A stretch of DNA of 64,000 nucleotides from Sphingobium amiense (GTDB lineage Bacteria > Pseudomonadota > Alphaproteobacteria > Sphingomonadales > Sphingomonadaceae). Where the stretch lies: the NCBI RefSeq assembly GCF_003967075.1, contig NZ_AP018664.1, forward strand, positions 1,550,001 to 1,614,000, read 5' to 3'. Positions 8,575-19,288 of the stretch are shown here, piece after piece. The stretch's first letter is position 1; each line of letters opens with the position of its first letter. A program made the translations under genes and the position numbers. The notes under the pieces were generated by a model that worked only from the letters and a program-made list of their open reading frames with translations, was not told the origin of the DNA and searched no databases.

Positions 8575-9246
8575 ATGTTGACGCCGAAGCAGCAGGAATT
8601 GCTGAGTTTCATCCAGACCCGACTGGAAGAAGGCGGCGTCTCGCCCTCTTTCGAGGAGATGAAGGACGCGCTCGACCTGCGGTCCAAGTCGGGCATTCAC
8701 CGCCTCATCAACGCGCTGGAGGAACGCGGTTTCATCCGCCGCCTGCCCAATCGTGCCCGTGCGCTCGAAGTGCTCAAGCTCCCCGACGCCATGCATCGCA
8801 CGCCGGTGCCGTCCATCGCCCCGAAGGCGAAGGCATCCCCCGCCCTTCCCGTCGCTGCCAATGACGTGATCGAAATCCCGCTGCACGGCCGGATCGCGGC
8901 GGGCGTTCCCATCGAGGCGATGGAGGGGCAGAATATGCTGTCCGTGCCTGCCGCCCTGCTGGGTGCGGGCGATCATTATGCGCTCGAAGTGTCGGGCGAT
9001 TCGATGATGGAGGCGGGCATCCTCGACGGCGACTTCGCCCTGATCCAGCGCACCGACGTCGCGCGCGAGGGGCAGATCGTCGTGGCACTGATCGACGAAA
9101 GCGAAGCGACGCTCAAATATTTCCGCCGCGACGGATCGCGCGTCCGGCTCGATCCCGCCAACGCCGCCTATGAACCGCAGATCTACGATCCCCGGCAGGT
9201 GCGCATTCAGGGCAAGCTCGCTGGCCTGCTGCGCCGATATAACTGA
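8575..9246 (+). CDS. lexA: SOS repressor LexA
   Basis: A 223-residue repressor with an N-terminal winged helix ([13 protein letters not shown]..., recognition helix near [14 protein letters not shown]) and a C-terminal S24 self-cleavage domain. The cleavage site is Ala109-Gly110 in [10 protein letters not shown], the nucleophile is Ser143 in SGDSMMEAG, and the general base is Lys181 in ATLKYF. RecA filaments trigger self-cleavage after DNA damage. The ATG at 8575 is 9 bases from GGAGG; an ATG at 8570 is out of frame and stops after three codons. Its 3' end overlaps the convergent comEC by 40 bases. Confidence 0.96.
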   Translation: MLTPKQQELLSFIQTRLEEGGVSPSFEEMKDALDLRSKSGIHRLINALEERGFIRRLPNRARALEVLKLPDAMHRTPVPSIAPKAKASPALPVAANDVIEIPLHGRIAAGVPIEAMEGQNMLSVPAALLGAGDHYALEVSGDSMMEAGILDGDFALIQRTDVAREGQIVVALIDESEATLKYFRRDGSRVRLDPANAAYEPQIYDPRQVRIQGKLAGLLRRYN

Positions 9247-11387
9247 GGGCGCGGCCAGCCTGCGGCGGGCGCGATCCACGGGTGCGCGTCGCCGGGCTGG
9301 AGAACGGTGTGAACTTCGCCGCTTCGCAGGTCGATCGACAGGCCGCCGGTGCGCCGCAGCAGGCGGCTGTCGGCCTTCAGCCAGCGGGGGCGGCACCAGC
9401 GCGGCAGGCGGCGGTCGCTGACGATGATGTCGGCGTCGGCACATTGCTTCTCGAAAGGATCGCGGTCGATCCGGACCTTGCTGCGCGTGAAGAGGAGCCG
9501 CCACTTTCGCCCGCCGCCGGTCAGGTGCATGGCGCACAGATCGTCCGAGCATCGGGCGGCGGGATGATCCGCCAGCGCTGAAAGCGCGCCATCGAACCCG
9601 GCGCTTTCGGAAAAACTGTCCCGCACATAATCCCCCGCCCGGTCGCGCAGGATCGCCATGCCATCGGCGGTACGCACCGCCACATGCCGCCCGTCCCCCG
9701 TGACGAGCAGGTCCGGGGCGGGCGCGAGCAGCGCCAGAGCCATCGCCACGACAAGGGGCGGCGCCCCCCACCAGCGCATCCGCCCCCGCCACAACAGCAT
9801 CCACAGCAGGCCCGTCATCGCAATTCCGAATGCCGCGGCGCTCGTCGTCGGGGCCAGCATCGTCGCCATCGGACTGCCCGCCACACCATGCGCGATGGCC
9901 AGCAACAGGTCGAGCGCCTGCCGCGTCAGCCACCAGAAAGGCGCGCCCGCGCCGACGCTGTCCATCAGCAGCGCAGCCGCTTCCAGAGGCATGACGACGA
10001 AGGTGGTCAGCGGAATGGCGACGATATTGGCGAACGCGCCCAGCAGCCCCGCCTTGTGAAAATGAAACAGCGCAATCGGCATCAGCGCCAGCTCGACCGC
10101 GAACCCCGTCGCCAGCGTCACGGCGAGCAGCCGCGCGGCCTTCCTCCAGCGGCGCTCGTCCCGCGCCGTCGCAAAGGCACGGAAGCGCCGATGCTCGCCC
10201 AGCGCCACCAGCGCCGTCACCGCCATGAAACTCATCTGGAAACTGGGACCGACAAGGGCTTCGGGCCAGAAGACCAGCACCACGATCGCGCCTGCCGCCA
10301 CCAGCCGCAGCGTGATCGCGTCGCGCCCCATCGCCAGCCCGCCCAGCACCAGCAGCGCCGCGACGCAGGATCGCACCGTGGGCACTTCCGCGCCGGTCAG
10401 CAGCGTATAGCCGATCCCCGCAAGCGCGCCCCCCGCCCCCGCGATCATCATGAGCGGCCAGTCGAGCGCTGCCCGGCGGCTGAGCGCCAGCACGCGCATC
10501 AGCAGGAAAATCACCGCGCCGATCAGCGCCGTGACATGCAGCCCGCTGATGGAAAGGAGATGCGCCAGACCGCTGCGCCGCATCGCTTCGGCATCGGCAT
10601 CGGCAATCGCGCCCTGATCCCCGGTCGCCAGCGCCGCCGCAATGCCCTCCGCCGGTCCGTCGACCCGGCTGAGAATATGGCTGAACAGTCGTGCCCGAAG
10701 GCCCGGCGGCGCATTCGAGGCTTTCAGGACTTCGACAGGCTTCAGCGCCTTGCCGGTGGCCCCGATGCCCAGGAAATAGGCGCGCAGCGCGAAATCATAA
10801 CCGCCCGGCAGGCTCGGCTGGGCGGGCGGCATGAGCCGCGAGCGAAACCGGATGACCGCGCCTGCCCCCAGCCCTGCGGGCACGTCCACCTCCGCGATAT
10901 TGACGCGGATCGTCGCGGGAAGATCGGGCCGGGCGATCGGGCGGATCATCGCCCGCACCATGGCCTGCGCGGGAACGGCCTGAACGGACCGCACCTCTCC
11001 GGCCACCTGCGTGAACAGCGGACGCGCCATCGGCGGCTGCCCGAACAGCATTGCCTTGCCCCATATCAGGACACAGCCGAAACAGGCGAGCAGCGCGCCC
11101 GCCAGCACGACCTGCCGAATACGCGCGCCCTGTGGCAAAAAGAGCGCAGTGCATCCAAAAGACAGCATCGCGCAGCAGAAGGCGAACCATTGCGCCGCAC
11201 TGGGCAGGATGAACCACGCGGCGATCCCCGCGCCCAGCGCAACCGGCACCCAAAGGCCGATCTGCTCGCGCTCCCGCTCCAGAACGGCTTCCAGACTCGC
11301 AAAACTCCGCGCGCCCGCAAGGGCGATTCCACCCGCAAGGGAGGTTTGTCGTGGCGCAAAAGCCATGCTAGGGGGCGTCGCATTCAT
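9207..11387 (-). CDS. comEC: ComEC/Rec2 family DNA-uptake channel protein
   Basis: A 726-residue polytopic inner-membrane protein. The start [12 protein letters not shown] at 11385-11387 was chosen because the longer frame runs into gltX. The ComEC competence core is clear ([32 protein letters not shown]) with many membrane segments after an N-terminal DUF4131-like region. The C-terminus is soluble and resembles the metallo-beta-lactamase-like domain, but I cannot see an HxHxDH zinc motif; instead it has [12 protein letters not shown]. It would pass single-stranded DNA into the cell. No other competence gene is nearby. It is divergent from gltX with 15 bases between starts. Confidence 0.88.
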   Translation of the reverse strand: MNATPPSMAFAPRQTSLAGGIALAGARSFASLEAVLEREREQIGLWVPVALGAGIAAWFILPSAAQWFAFCCAMLSFGCTALFLPQGARIRQVVLAGALLACFGCVLIWGKAMLFGQPPMARPLFTQVAGEVRSVQAVPAQAMVRAMIRPIARPDLPATIRVNIAEVDVPAGLGAGAVIRFRSRLMPPAQPSLPGGYDFALRAYFLGIGATGKALKPVEVLKASNAPPGLRARLFSHILSRVDGPAEGIAAALATGDQGAIADADAEAMRRSGLAHLLSISGLHVTALIGAVIFLLMRVLALSRRAALDWPLMMIAGAGGALAGIGYTLLTGAEVPTVRSCVAALLVLGGLAMGRDAITLRLVAAGAIVVLVFWPEALVGPSFQMSFMAVTALVALGEHRRFRAFATARDERRWRKAARLLAVTLATGFAVELALMPIALFHFHKAGLLGAFANIVAIPLTTFVVMPLEAAALLMDSVGAGAPFWWLTRQALDLLLAIAHGVAGSPMATMLAPTTSAAAFGIAMTGLLWMLLWRGRMRWWGAPPLVVAMALALLAPAPDLLVTGDGRHVAVRTADGMAILRDRAGDYVRDSFSESAGFDGALSALADHPAARCSDDLCAMHLTGGGRKWRLLFTRSKVRIDRDPFEKQCADADIIVSDRRLPRWCRPRWLKADSRLLRRTGGLSIDLRSGEVHTVLQPGDAHPWIAPAAGWPRPQLYRRSRPASLP

Positions 11388-11402
11388 GGGTCGCAAGGGC
11401 GA

Positions 11403-12872
11403 ATGTCGAAGATTATGACGGCGAGTGCAACGGGAATGAACAAAGCCATCGTGACCCGTTTCGCGCCCTCTCCCACGGGGTTTCTGCATATTGGCGGCGC
11501 CCGCACCGCGCTCTTCAACTGGCTGTTCGCGCGCCACCATGGCGGCAGGTTCCTGTTGCGGATCGAAGACACCGACCGGGCGCGCTCCACCGACGCGGCG
11601 GTCGCCGCGATCTTCGACGGGCTGGAGTGGCTGGGCCTCGCCGGGGACGAACCTGCCGTTTTCCAGTTCGAACGGACGCCCCGCCACGCCGAAGTCGCGC
11701 ATCAGCTTCTGTCGGCAGGGCATGCCTATAAATGTTTCGCCACGCCCGAAGAACTCGCCGAACTGCGCGAGCAGCAGCGCGCGGCAAAACAGCCGCTGCG
11801 CTATGACGGGCGCTGGCGCGACCGCTCGCCCGAGGAAGCGCCCGAAGCCGCGCCCTTCGTCATCCGCATCAAGGCGCCGCGCGAAGGCGAAACGGTGATC
11901 GAGGATGCGGTGCAGGGCCGCGTCGTCGTGCAGAATGCAGAGCTGGACGACATGATCCTGCTACGGTCGGACGGCACGCCTACCTATATGCTGGCCGTTG
12001 TCGTGGACGATCATGACATGGGCGTCACTCACGTCATTCGCGGCGACGATCATCTCAACAACGCCTTCCGGCAACTGACGATCATCAAGGCTATGGCCAA
12101 TATCGAGGGGGGCTGGGAAGAGCCGGTCTACGCCCACATTCCGCTGATCCACGGCGCTGACGGGGCCAAGCTGTCGAAACGGCACGGCGCGCTGGGCGTT
12201 GACGCCTATCGCGACGAGATGGGCATGCTCCCCGAAGCGGTGCTCAACTATCTGCTCCGTCTGGGCTGGGGCCATGGCGACGAGGAGATCATTTCCCTCG
12301 ACCGCGCCATCGAACTGTTCGACATCGGCGGCGTGGGCCGCTCGCCCTCCCGCTTCGACATCAAGAAGCTCGAAAATCTCAACGGCCATTATCTGCGCGA
12401 AGCCGACGACGTTCGCCTCGCCGCTCTCGTCGCGCCCCGGCTGGAGGCATGGTCGGGCAAGTCGCTGTCGGATGAGGACCGCGCTCTCCTCTCTCAGGCG
12501 ATGCCCCAGCTCAAGCCGCGCGCAAAGACGCTGGTGGAAATCGCCGAGGGCGCGCAATTCCTGTTCAAGATCGCCCCTCTCGATTTTGACGAGAAGGCTT
12601 CGGCTCTGCTAGACGAACCCGCGCGCGCGCTGCTGGCCAGGACAGCCGACGCTCTCCGACCCGTCCAGTTCTGGACGGTCGAGGCGATCGAAGAAGCAAT
12701 TCGCCGCGTGGCGGAGGATGCCGGCCTGGGGCTGGGCAAGGTGGCGCAGCCTTTGCGGGCGGCGCTGACCGGGCGCACCGTCTCGCCAGGTATTTTTGAT
12801 GTCCTCTTCCTTCTGGGAAAAGAGGAGAGCTTGGAACGACTGGCTGCGGCAGGGCACGCTTCAGCCGGTTGA
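11403..12872 (+). CDS. gltX: Glutamyl-tRNA synthetase
   Basis: A class I synthetase of 489 residues from the ATG at 11403, or 478 from 11436. It has the HIGH-type motif in [21 protein letters not shown] and the KMSKS-type motif GAKLSKRHG, then an alpha-helical anticodon-binding domain. It charges tRNA-Glu, and possibly tRNA-Gln where GatCAB is used. The start is uncertain because ATGs at 11403, 11415 and 11436 lack a strong ribosome binding site; [15 protein letters not shown] from 11436 is the tightest fit to the family. gltA follows 20 bases after the stop. Confidence 0.95.
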   Translation: MSKIMTASATGMNKAIVTRFAPSPTGFLHIGGARTALFNWLFARHHGGRFLLRIEDTDRARSTDAAVAAIFDGLEWLGLAGDEPAVFQFERTPRHAEVAHQLLSAGHAYKCFATPEELAELREQQRAAKQPLRYDGRWRDRSPEEAPEAAPFVIRIKAPREGETVIEDAVQGRVVVQNAELDDMILLRSDGTPTYMLAVVVDDHDMGVTHVIRGDDHLNNAFRQLTIIKAMANIEGGWEEPVYAHIPLIHGADGAKLSKRHGALGVDAYRDEMGMLPEAVLNYLLRLGWGHGDEEIISLDRAIELFDIGGVGRSPSRFDIKKLENLNGHYLREADDVRLAALVAPRLEAWSGKSLSDEDRALLSQAMPQLKPRAKTLVEIAEGAQFLFKIAPLDFDEKASALLDEPARALLARTADALRPVQFWTVEAIEEAIRRVAEDAGLGLGKVAQPLRAALTGRTVSPGIFDVLFLLGKEESLERLAAAGHASAG

Positions 12873-12892
12873 TGGCACTCAAGGAGAACAAG

Positions 12893-14179
12893 ATGTCCGA
12901 TAACAAAGCCAGTCTGACCATCAGCGAGAACAGCCAGGATTATGCCATCATGGATGGCACCGTAGGGCCGCAGGTCATCGACGTGCGAAAGCTTTACGCC
13001 AACACCGGCATGTTCACCTATGATCCCGGCTTTACCTCGACGGCGAGCTGCGAATCCGGCCTCACTTATATCGACGGCGACGAAGGCGTGCTGCTGCATC
13101 GCGGCTACCCCATCGGCCAGTTGGCCGAGCAGTCGAGCTTCATGGAGGTCTGCTATCTGCTGCTGAACGGCGAACTGCCGTCGAAGGCGGAACTGGAAGA
13201 GTTCACCACCACCATCACGCGTCACACCATGGTGCATGAACAGCTCACCACCTTCTTCCGCGGTTTCCGCCGCGATGCGCACCCGATGGCGATCATGGTG
13301 GGCGTGGTCGGCGCGCTTTCGGCCTTCTACCACGACTCGACGGACATCAACGATCCCGCCCAGCGCCGCATCGCGAGCCACCGCCTGATCGCCAAGATGC
13401 CGACGATTGCGGCGATGGCCTACAAATATTCGGTGGGCCAGCCCTTCGTGTATCCGCGCAACGACCTCAGCTACACCGCCAATTTCCTGCGCATGACCTT
13501 CTCCGTCCCGGCTGAGGAATATGTGGTCGATCCGGTGATCGCCGATGCGATGGACAAGATCTTCATCCTGCACGCCGACCATGAGCAGAACGCCTCGACC
13601 TCGACCGTTCGCCTCGCCGGTTCTTCGGGCGCCAATCCCTTTGCCTGCATCGCGGCGGGCATCGCCTGCCTCTGGGGTCCGGCGCATGGCGGCGCGAACG
13701 AAGCCGCGCTCAACATGCTGCGTGAAATCGGCACAGTGGACCGCATCCCCGAATATATCGCCCGCGCCAAGAACAAGGACGATCCGTTCCGCCTGATGGG
13801 CTTTGGCCACCGCGTCTACAAAAATTACGATCCCCGCGCGACCGTGATGCAGAAGACCGCGAAGGACGTGCTCGAAAAGCTGGGCGTCAACGATCCGGTG
13901 TTCGACGTCGCGAAGGAACTGGAGCAGATCGCGCTCAACGATCCTTACTTCATCGAAAAGAAGCTCTATCCCAATGTGGACTTCTATTCCGGCGTCATCC
14001 TCTCGGCCATCGGCTTCCCGACCGAGATGTTCACGGTGCTCTTCGCCCTCGCCCGCACCGTGGGCTGGGTCGCGCAGTGGAACGAGATGATCTCCGACCC
14101 GGCGCAGAAGATCGGCCGCCCGCGCCAGCTCTACACCGGCCCGACCGAGCGCGACTATGTGCCGGTCGACAAGCGCTGA
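12893..14179 (+). CDS. gltA: Citrate synthase (type II)
   Basis: A 428-residue hexameric-type citrate synthase that condenses acetyl-CoA with oxaloacetate at the entry to the TCA cycle. Active-site segments include [31 protein letters not shown] and [15 protein letters not shown]. The ATG at 12893 follows AAGGAG (12881-12886) by 6 bases and gives the usual length. The lengthy N-terminal beta region typical of Gram-negative enzymes is present. A terminator follows. Confidence 0.97.
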   Translation: MSDNKASLTISENSQDYAIMDGTVGPQVIDVRKLYANTGMFTYDPGFTSTASCESGLTYIDGDEGVLLHRGYPIGQLAEQSSFMEVCYLLLNGELPSKAELEEFTTTITRHTMVHEQLTTFFRGFRRDAHPMAIMVGVVGALSAFYHDSTDINDPAQRRIASHRLIAKMPTIAAMAYKYSVGQPFVYPRNDLSYTANFLRMTFSVPAEEYVVDPVIADAMDKIFILHADHEQNASTSTVRLAGSSGANPFACIAAGIACLWGPAHGGANEAALNMLREIGTVDRIPEYIARAKNKDDPFRLMGFGHRVYKNYDPRATVMQKTAKDVLEKLGVNDPVFDVAKELEQIALNDPYFIEKKLYPNVDFYSGVILSAIGFPTEMFTVLFALARTVGWVAQWNEMISDPAQKIGRPRQLYTGPTERDYVPVDKR

Positions 14180-14202
14180 TCGCGCTGCACTGACTTGAGG
14201 AG

Positions 14203-14230
14203 ACGGCGCCCCCTGTCGGGCGCCGTTTTC
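14203..14230 (+). terminator. Terminator after gltA
   Basis: A perfect 8-base stem ACGGCGCC / GGCGCCGT around CCCTGTCG, followed by TTTTCG. It lies between the convergent gltA and CinA-type genes. Confidence 0.85.
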
Positions 14231-14249
14231 GTTTCCGGCGAGGGAGGGC

Positions 14250-15011
14250 TCAGATGCCGCCCTGCGTCGCGATCCACCCGCCCGCGCCCAGCGCCTCGGT
14301 CAACGCACCGGCGCAGGCATCGAGCGCGGCCCGATCGGTCGAGCGCACGACGAAATTCGCCCCGGTCCGCCCTTCCCGGAAAAACGGATAGCTGCCGATC
14401 TGGCAATCTCCATGCGCCTTTTCGACCGCGCGCAGCAGGTCGGCGACCTCGCTTTCCGCCACCCAGCAGCCGATCGTGGCCGACAGCAGCGGCAATCCGC
14501 CCTCCAGCGTTCCGGTCAGCGCGTCGAGCATCCCCGCCGTGATATGCGGTACGCCCGCCATGATGAAGATATTGCCGTGCCGGATGCCCGGCGCGCCCGA
14601 CATGCGGTTCTCGATCAGGCTCGCGCCTTCGGGCACCCGCGCCATGCGCAGCCGCGCTTCGGTCAGGCCGCCGCGCGTTTCATAATAGCGCTCCAGCACC
14701 GCGCGCGCTTCGGGATGGACGACCACCCCGACGCCAAGCGCCGCGGCAATCGCGTCCACCGTGATGTCGTCATGCGTGGGACCGATCCCGCCGGTCGTGA
14801 ACAGATAATCGTTGCGCACGCGCAGGCTGTTGACGGCTTCCACGATCGCTTCGGTCACATCGGGAACCACGCGGACTTCGCGCAACCGGATGCCCTGCAC
14901 GTTCAGCCAGGCCGCGATCTGCGCGATATTCCTGTCCTGCGTTCTGCCGGAAAGAATTTCGTCGCCGATCACGATCAGCGCGGCGATCCAGATGCGTTGG
15001 TGGTCGGCCAT
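14250..15011 (-). CDS. CinA N-terminal/MoCF-binding domain protein
   Basis: A 253-residue protein with a competence/damage-inducible MoCF-binding fold: AALIVIGDEILSGRTQDRN near the N-terminus and FTTGGIGPTHDDITVDAIA. The C-terminal pyrrolidone/nicotinamide deamidase domain of full CinA is absent. Related stand-alone domains act on pyridine nucleotides or FAD, or are uncharacterised, so no reaction is assigned. It is not a molybdopterin operon member here. It is divergent from map. Confidence 0.85.
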   Translation of the reverse strand: MADHQRIWIAALIVIGDEILSGRTQDRNIAQIAAWLNVQGIRLREVRVVPDVTEAIVEAVNSLRVRNDYLFTTGGIGPTHDDITVDAIAAALGVGVVVHPEARAVLERYYETRGGLTEARLRMARVPEGASLIENRMSGAPGIRHGNIFIMAGVPHITAGMLDALTGTLEGGLPLLSATIGCWVAESEVADLLRAVEKAHGDCQIGSYPFFREGRTGANFVVRSTDRAALDACAGALTEALGAGGWIATQGGI

Positions 15012-15088
15012 GCCCAGCCTTTAACCCGCGTATCGCGCCCTGCCTAGCGCCTCTCGCAATATCCGGGATGACGCCCTATAAACGCTGC

Positions 15089-15919
15089 ATGACGGATTAT
15101 ATGACGATGACGGCGGACATGCCGGTTACGCGCTCCGCCGCGATCAAGCTTTACGATGAAACGGGCTTTGCCGGGATGCGCAAGGCGGGGCGGCTGGCGG
15201 CGGAGATCCTCGACGCGCTGGTGCCGCATGTGGTGCCGGGCGTGACCACGGGCGAACTGGACGACATCGTGCGCGCGATGACGCTGGACGGCGGCGGCGT
15301 GCCTGCGACTCTGGGCTATCGGGGCTACACCCACAGCTGCTGCACCAGCCTCAACAATGTGATCTGCCACGGCATCCCCGGCGACTACCGGCTGAAGGAC
15401 GGCGACATCCTCAACATCGACGTGACCCCGCTGGTCGACGGATGGCATGGCGACAGCAGCCGCATGTATGTGGCGGGCGAAACCTCGATCAAGGCGCGCC
15501 GCCTGATCGAAGTGACCTATGAATGCCTGATGCTCGGCATCGAGCAGGCAAAGCCGGGCAATCATCTGGGCGATATCGGCCATGTGATCCAGCGGCACGC
15601 CGAAAAGCACCGCTACGGCGTGGTGCGCGATTTCTGCGGCCACGGTCTCGGGCGCGTCTTCCACGACAGCCCCGAAGTGGTGCATATCGGCCGCCCCGAC
15701 ACCGGGCCGGAACTGAGGCCCGGCATGTTCTTCACCATCGAGCCGATGATCAACATCGGCAAGGCGGGCGTGAAGATGCTGGACGATGGCTGGACCGCCG
15801 TGACCCGCGACCGGTCGCTGTCGGCCCAGTTCGAACACAGCATCGGCATCACCGAAACCGGTTGCGAGATTTTCACCAGAAGCCCGACCGGTCTGGACTG
15901 CCCGCCCTACGGCGCCTGA
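15089..15919 (+). CDS. map: Methionine aminopeptidase type I
   Basis: A 276-residue enzyme from the ATG at 15089 (MTDYMTMTADMP), removing initiator Met from nascent proteins. Metal ligands are in NIDVTPLVDGWHGDSSRMY (two Asp), CGHGLGRVFHDSPEV (His), FFTIEPMIN (Glu) and QFEHSIGIT (Glu). YTHSCCTSLNNVICHGIP is the substrate-pocket segment. ATGs at 15068, 15101 and 15107 are also possible because there is no clear ribosome binding site. Confidence 0.94.
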   Translation: MTDYMTMTADMPVTRSAAIKLYDETGFAGMRKAGRLAAEILDALVPHVVPGVTTGELDDIVRAMTLDGGGVPATLGYRGYTHSCCTSLNNVICHGIPGDYRLKDGDILNIDVTPLVDGWHGDSSRMYVAGETSIKARRLIEVTYECLMLGIEQAKPGNHLGDIGHVIQRHAEKHRYGVVRDFCGHGLGRVFHDSPEVVHIGRPDTGPELRPGMFFTIEPMINIGKAGVKMLDDGWTAVTRDRSLSAQFEHSIGITETGCEIFTRSPTGLDCPPYGA

Positions 15920-16033
15920 TAGCAGAACAGCGTTGCTCAAAAAACAGGCATGACGCCGCAAAATTGCATGCAAAGCGGGCAATATGGACAAAGATTGCTG
16001 CATCGCCGAAAGCATGTCCTAGCGATTCGCGAC

Positions 16034-16050
16034 TTGGCACGGTAATTGTT
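16034..16050 (+). promoter_or_regulatory. Sigma-54-type promoter upstream of glnB
   Basis: TTGGCACGGTAATTGTT matches the -24/-12 consensus (TTGGCAC, N5, TTGCW) except that the -12 GC is GT. It lies about 114 bases before the glnB start. A perfect palindrome TTGCATGCAA (15964-15973) lies further upstream. RpoN/NtrC control of glnBA is well known in alphaproteobacteria. Confidence 0.65.
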
Positions 16051-16088
16051 TGGTAAGGATGGACGGCGCCGCCTCGAGGGCATGATGA

Positions 16089-16502
<414 letters not shown>

Positions 16503-16592
16503 TATTTCCGCCGCCGGCTTGCAGGGGGCCGGCGATCCGCAACGTCAACGACCCCTTCGGGGGGGTTCCTTATGAAAGAAGGGCAACTGCAC

Positions 16593-18005
16593 ATGGCCAA
16601 CACGCCAAAAGACATCCTCAAGATGATCGAGGAAAAGGAAATCGAATGGGTCGATGTCCGCTTCACCGATCCCAAGGGCAAGTGGCAGCACCTGACCATG
16701 GTGTCGAGCGTGCTGGGCGAGGATGAACTGACCCAGGGGCTGATGTTCGACGGTTCGTCGATCGAAGGCTGGAAGGCGATCAACGAATCGGACATGATCC
16801 TCAAGCCCGATCTCGACGCCGTCTATGTCGATCCGTTCAGTGCGACGCCGATGCTCATCATCTTCTGCGACATCGTGGAGCCGGACACCGGCGAACTCTA
16901 CAGCCGCGACCCCCGCTCCTGCGCCAAGCGCGCGGAGGCCTTCGTCAAGTCGGCCGGTTTCGGCGACACCATCTATGTCGGCCCAGAAGCCGAATTCTTC
17001 ATGTTCGACGATGTCCGCTTTGAGAATGATTACTCGCAGAGCTACTTCAAGATCGACGACATTGAACTGCCGACCAACACCGGCAAGGAATATGAAGGCG
17101 GCAACCTCGGCCATCGCCCCCGCGCCAAGGGCGGTTATTTCCCCGTCGCGCCGGTCGATCCCTGCACCGACATCCGCGCCGAGATGGTTTCGACCATGCT
17201 CGAAATGGGCCTGCCCTGCGACAAGCACCACCACGAAGTCGCCGCCGCGCAGCACGAACTGGGCCTGACCTTCGGCACGCTGGTTCAGACCGCCGACCGC
17301 ATGCAGATCTATAAGTATGTGGTTCAGATGGTTGCGCAGGCCTATGGCAAGACCGCGACCTTCATGCCCAAGCCGATCGCGCAGGACAATGGCAGCGGCA
17401 TGCACACCCACATGTCGATCTGGGAAAAGGGCAAGCCGCTCTTCGCGGGCGACGGCTATGCGGGCCTCAGCGACACCTGCCTCTATTTCATCGGCGGCGT
17501 CATCAAGCACGCAAAGGCGCTCAACGCGTTCACCAACCCGACCACCAACAGCTACAAGCGTCTGGTGCCGGGCTTCGAAGCGCCGGTGCTGCTCGCTTAC
17601 TCGGCGCGCAACCGTTCGGCTTCCTGCCGCATCCCCTATGGCGCGGGCGCCAAGGCGAAGCGCGTGGAATTCCGCTTCCCCGACGCGATGGCGAACCCCT
17701 ATCTGTGCTACGCCGCGCTGCTGATGGCCGGTCTCGATGGCATCGAGAACAAGATCCATCCGGGCGCCGCGATGGACAAGAATCTCTACGATCTGCCGCC
17801 CGAAGAACTGAGCCAGGTGCCGACCGTCTGCGGTTCGCTCCGTGAAGCGCTCAACAGCCTGGAAGCCGACCATGACTTCCTGCTGAAGGGCGACGTGTTC
17901 ACCAAGGATCAGATCGAAGCCTATATCGAGCTGAAGTGGCCCGAAGTGTACCGCTGGGAAATGGCACCGTCGCCGGTCGAATTCGACATGTATTACAGCG
18001 CCTGA
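16593..18005 (+). CDS. glnA: Glutamine synthetase type I
   Basis: A 470-residue GSI-beta enzyme that makes glutamine from glutamate and ammonia. The adenylylation site is Tyr399 in NLYDLPPEE, so control by GlnE is expected. Other signatures are [21 protein letters not shown] (metal ligands) and NRSASCRIP. The start [11 protein letters not shown] at 16593 follows AAGAAGGG; the in-frame ATG at 16572 is less likely. A GACCCC/GGGGTT-type stem-loop at about 16545-16568 between glnB and glnA could trim read-through. Confidence 0.97.
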   Translation: MANTPKDILKMIEEKEIEWVDVRFTDPKGKWQHLTMVSSVLGEDELTQGLMFDGSSIEGWKAINESDMILKPDLDAVYVDPFSATPMLIIFCDIVEPDTGELYSRDPRSCAKRAEAFVKSAGFGDTIYVGPEAEFFMFDDVRFENDYSQSYFKIDDIELPTNTGKEYEGGNLGHRPRAKGGYFPVAPVDPCTDIRAEMVSTMLEMGLPCDKHHHEVAAAQHELGLTFGTLVQTADRMQIYKYVVQMVAQAYGKTATFMPKPIAQDNGSGMHTHMSIWEKGKPLFAGDGYAGLSDTCLYFIGGVIKHAKALNAFTNPTTNSYKRLVPGFEAPVLLAYSARNRSASCRIPYGAGAKAKRVEFRFPDAMANPYLCYAALLMAGLDGIENKIHPGAAMDKNLYDLPPEELSQVPTVCGSLREALNSLEADHDFLLKGDVFTKDQIEAYIELKWPEVYRWEMAPSPVEFDMYYSA

Positions 18006-18026
18006 TCCCGATCAGGACGGTAAAGA

Positions 18027-18063
18027 AAAAGCCCGGTCGCAGCGATGCGGCCGGGCTTTTCGT
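18027..18063 (+). terminator. Terminator after glnA
   Basis: Stem AAAGCCCGGTCGCA / TGCGGCCGGGCTTT with a GCGA tetraloop and TTTT after it, 22 bases after the glnA stop. Confidence 0.92.
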
Positions 18064-18121
18064 TGATGGATGCGACAGCGACGGAGACGGCTGAGCGCGG
18101 GTTGGCGGCGGACCGCCGGTG

Positions 18122-18775
18122 TCAGGCGCGGGTGGGGATGGACGCGCCGAAAAGCAGAACCGGCTCGCCCGGCGGGGAGAGCGCGATCTCTCCCTTCGCG
18201 CCCAGCACCAGTTGACGGATCATCCAGGCGGCTGCCGTGCGCGACGCCAGCCCCTCGACCGGCAGCGTGCCCGCCAGCGCGGCGCGCAGGTCCGGATCGA
18301 GCACGACCTTTGGCCCTTCGGCGCGCACGACGATCTCGGTCACGCCGGGCCGCGTTTCCGCCCCGATGTCGAGCTGACCGCCGCGCACCAGCGCGTCCCC
18401 CGCGATCAGCGCCAGATTAAGCAGGATCTTGGCCGCCAGCTTGTCGAGCAACTGCTCCTCGACCATCCAGCCTACCTTCACCCGGCCCGCCGTCGCGAAC
18501 ATGCCCTCGATCGCAACGCGCGCTTCATGGGGCGGCACGGCGTCGCCGAACCCGCCCGCCGAACCGAAGGCCAGGCGGAAGAATTTGAGCTTGTTCGCGG
18601 ACGTTCGCGCGCTATCGGTCAGCAGTTCCAGACAGCGGGCGCGCATTTCCGGGTCCGTTTCGTCCGCCATCAGTTCCAGCCCGTTGTTCAGCGCACCCAC
18701 GGGGCTGAGCAGGTCATGGCACAGGCGCGAGCAGAGCAGGCTGGCGAATTCGATGCTGTCGGTCGGGTTGGTCAT
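18122..18775 (-). CDS. chpT: Histidine phosphotransferase ChpT
   Basis: A 217-residue protein from MTNPTDSIEFASLL. In alphaproteobacteria ChpT relays phosphate from the hybrid kinase CckA to CtrA and CpdR, controlling cell cycle, motility and related traits. The phosphoacceptor His is in LCSRLCHDLLSPVGALNNGLELM, the first long helix of the dimerisation domain. A degenerate Bergerat-like ATPase fold follows, without ATP-binding motifs. The upstream in-frame ATG (18814) is not favoured. cckA and ctrA are not in the window. Confidence 0.9.
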   Translation of the reverse strand: MTNPTDSIEFASLLCSRLCHDLLSPVGALNNGLELMADETDPEMRARCLELLTDSARTSANKLKFFRLAFGSAGGFGDAVPPHEARVAIEGMFATAGRVKVGWMVEEQLLDKLAAKILLNLALIAGDALVRGGQLDIGAETRPGVTEIVVRAEGPKVVLDPDLRAALAGTLPVEGLASRTAAAWMIRQLVLGAKGEIALSPPGEPVLLFGASIPTRA

Positions 18776-18869
18776 GCGGTTTGGGATCGCCGGATAATTG
18801 GAGAAAAAGCGCAATCAGGCTAATGCGCTGCCCGGTTCGACTATGCAAGCCCGGCTCGACGCCTTTCGG

Positions 18870-19271
18870 TCACCGGCTGTCCAGCGCAACGGACGTGAAA
18901 CGCAACTGCCCTGCGTCGTCCGCCCCGGCTCGCCACAGGGCCGCCTTCCCGTCCGCCACGATCAGCCAGAGGCTCCCGTCCGGCGAGGCGCAGGCGGCAT
19001 CGGTGGCGGATGGCGCCGCCACGCCCGAAGGATGCGAATGATAATGGCCGAGCACCTGCCGCCCCCCTTCCCGCGCGGACCGGTACGCCGCGATCAGGGC
19101 GGCGGGGTCGATCTCGAAATGCCGGGCGGGGTCGGGAGCGACGTTGAGAGTCGCGCGGACCTCCCTGATGTTCGCCCCTTCACCCAGCAGCAGACCGCAG
19201 ATCTCCTCCTCGCTGCCCGCCGCCGCAGTCACGATTTGTTCCAGATCGGCTCTTGATATTGTAACCCGCAT
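18870..19271 (-). CDS. M67 family metallopeptidase (JAMM/MPN+)
   Basis: A 133-residue stand-alone JAMM domain. The full zinc motif is present: a Glu in SEEEICGLLLG (21-30), then His78-x-His80-x7-Ser88-x2-Asp91 in HYHSHPSGVAAPSATD, so it should be catalytically competent. Family members cleave isopeptide or C-terminal Gly bonds, sometimes acting on ThiS/MoaD-like partners. No such partner lies next to it, so the substrate is unknown. It starts 17 bases from the divergent rluD-type gene. Confidence 0.9.
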   Translation of the reverse strand: MRVTISRADLEQIVTAAAGSEEEICGLLLGEGANIREVRATLNVAPDPARHFEIDPAALIAAYRSAREGGRQVLGHYHSHPSGVAAPSATDAACASPDGSLWLIVADGKAALWRAGADDAGQLRFTSVALDSR

Positions 19272-19288
19272 TCCTACATCCCTAGTCC

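Noticed and set aside
9684..12872. A 1062-residue plus-strand ORF ending as GluRS
   Set aside because: The first 570 or so codons are antisense to comEC with biased Arg/Gln/His composition; only the gltX part is real.
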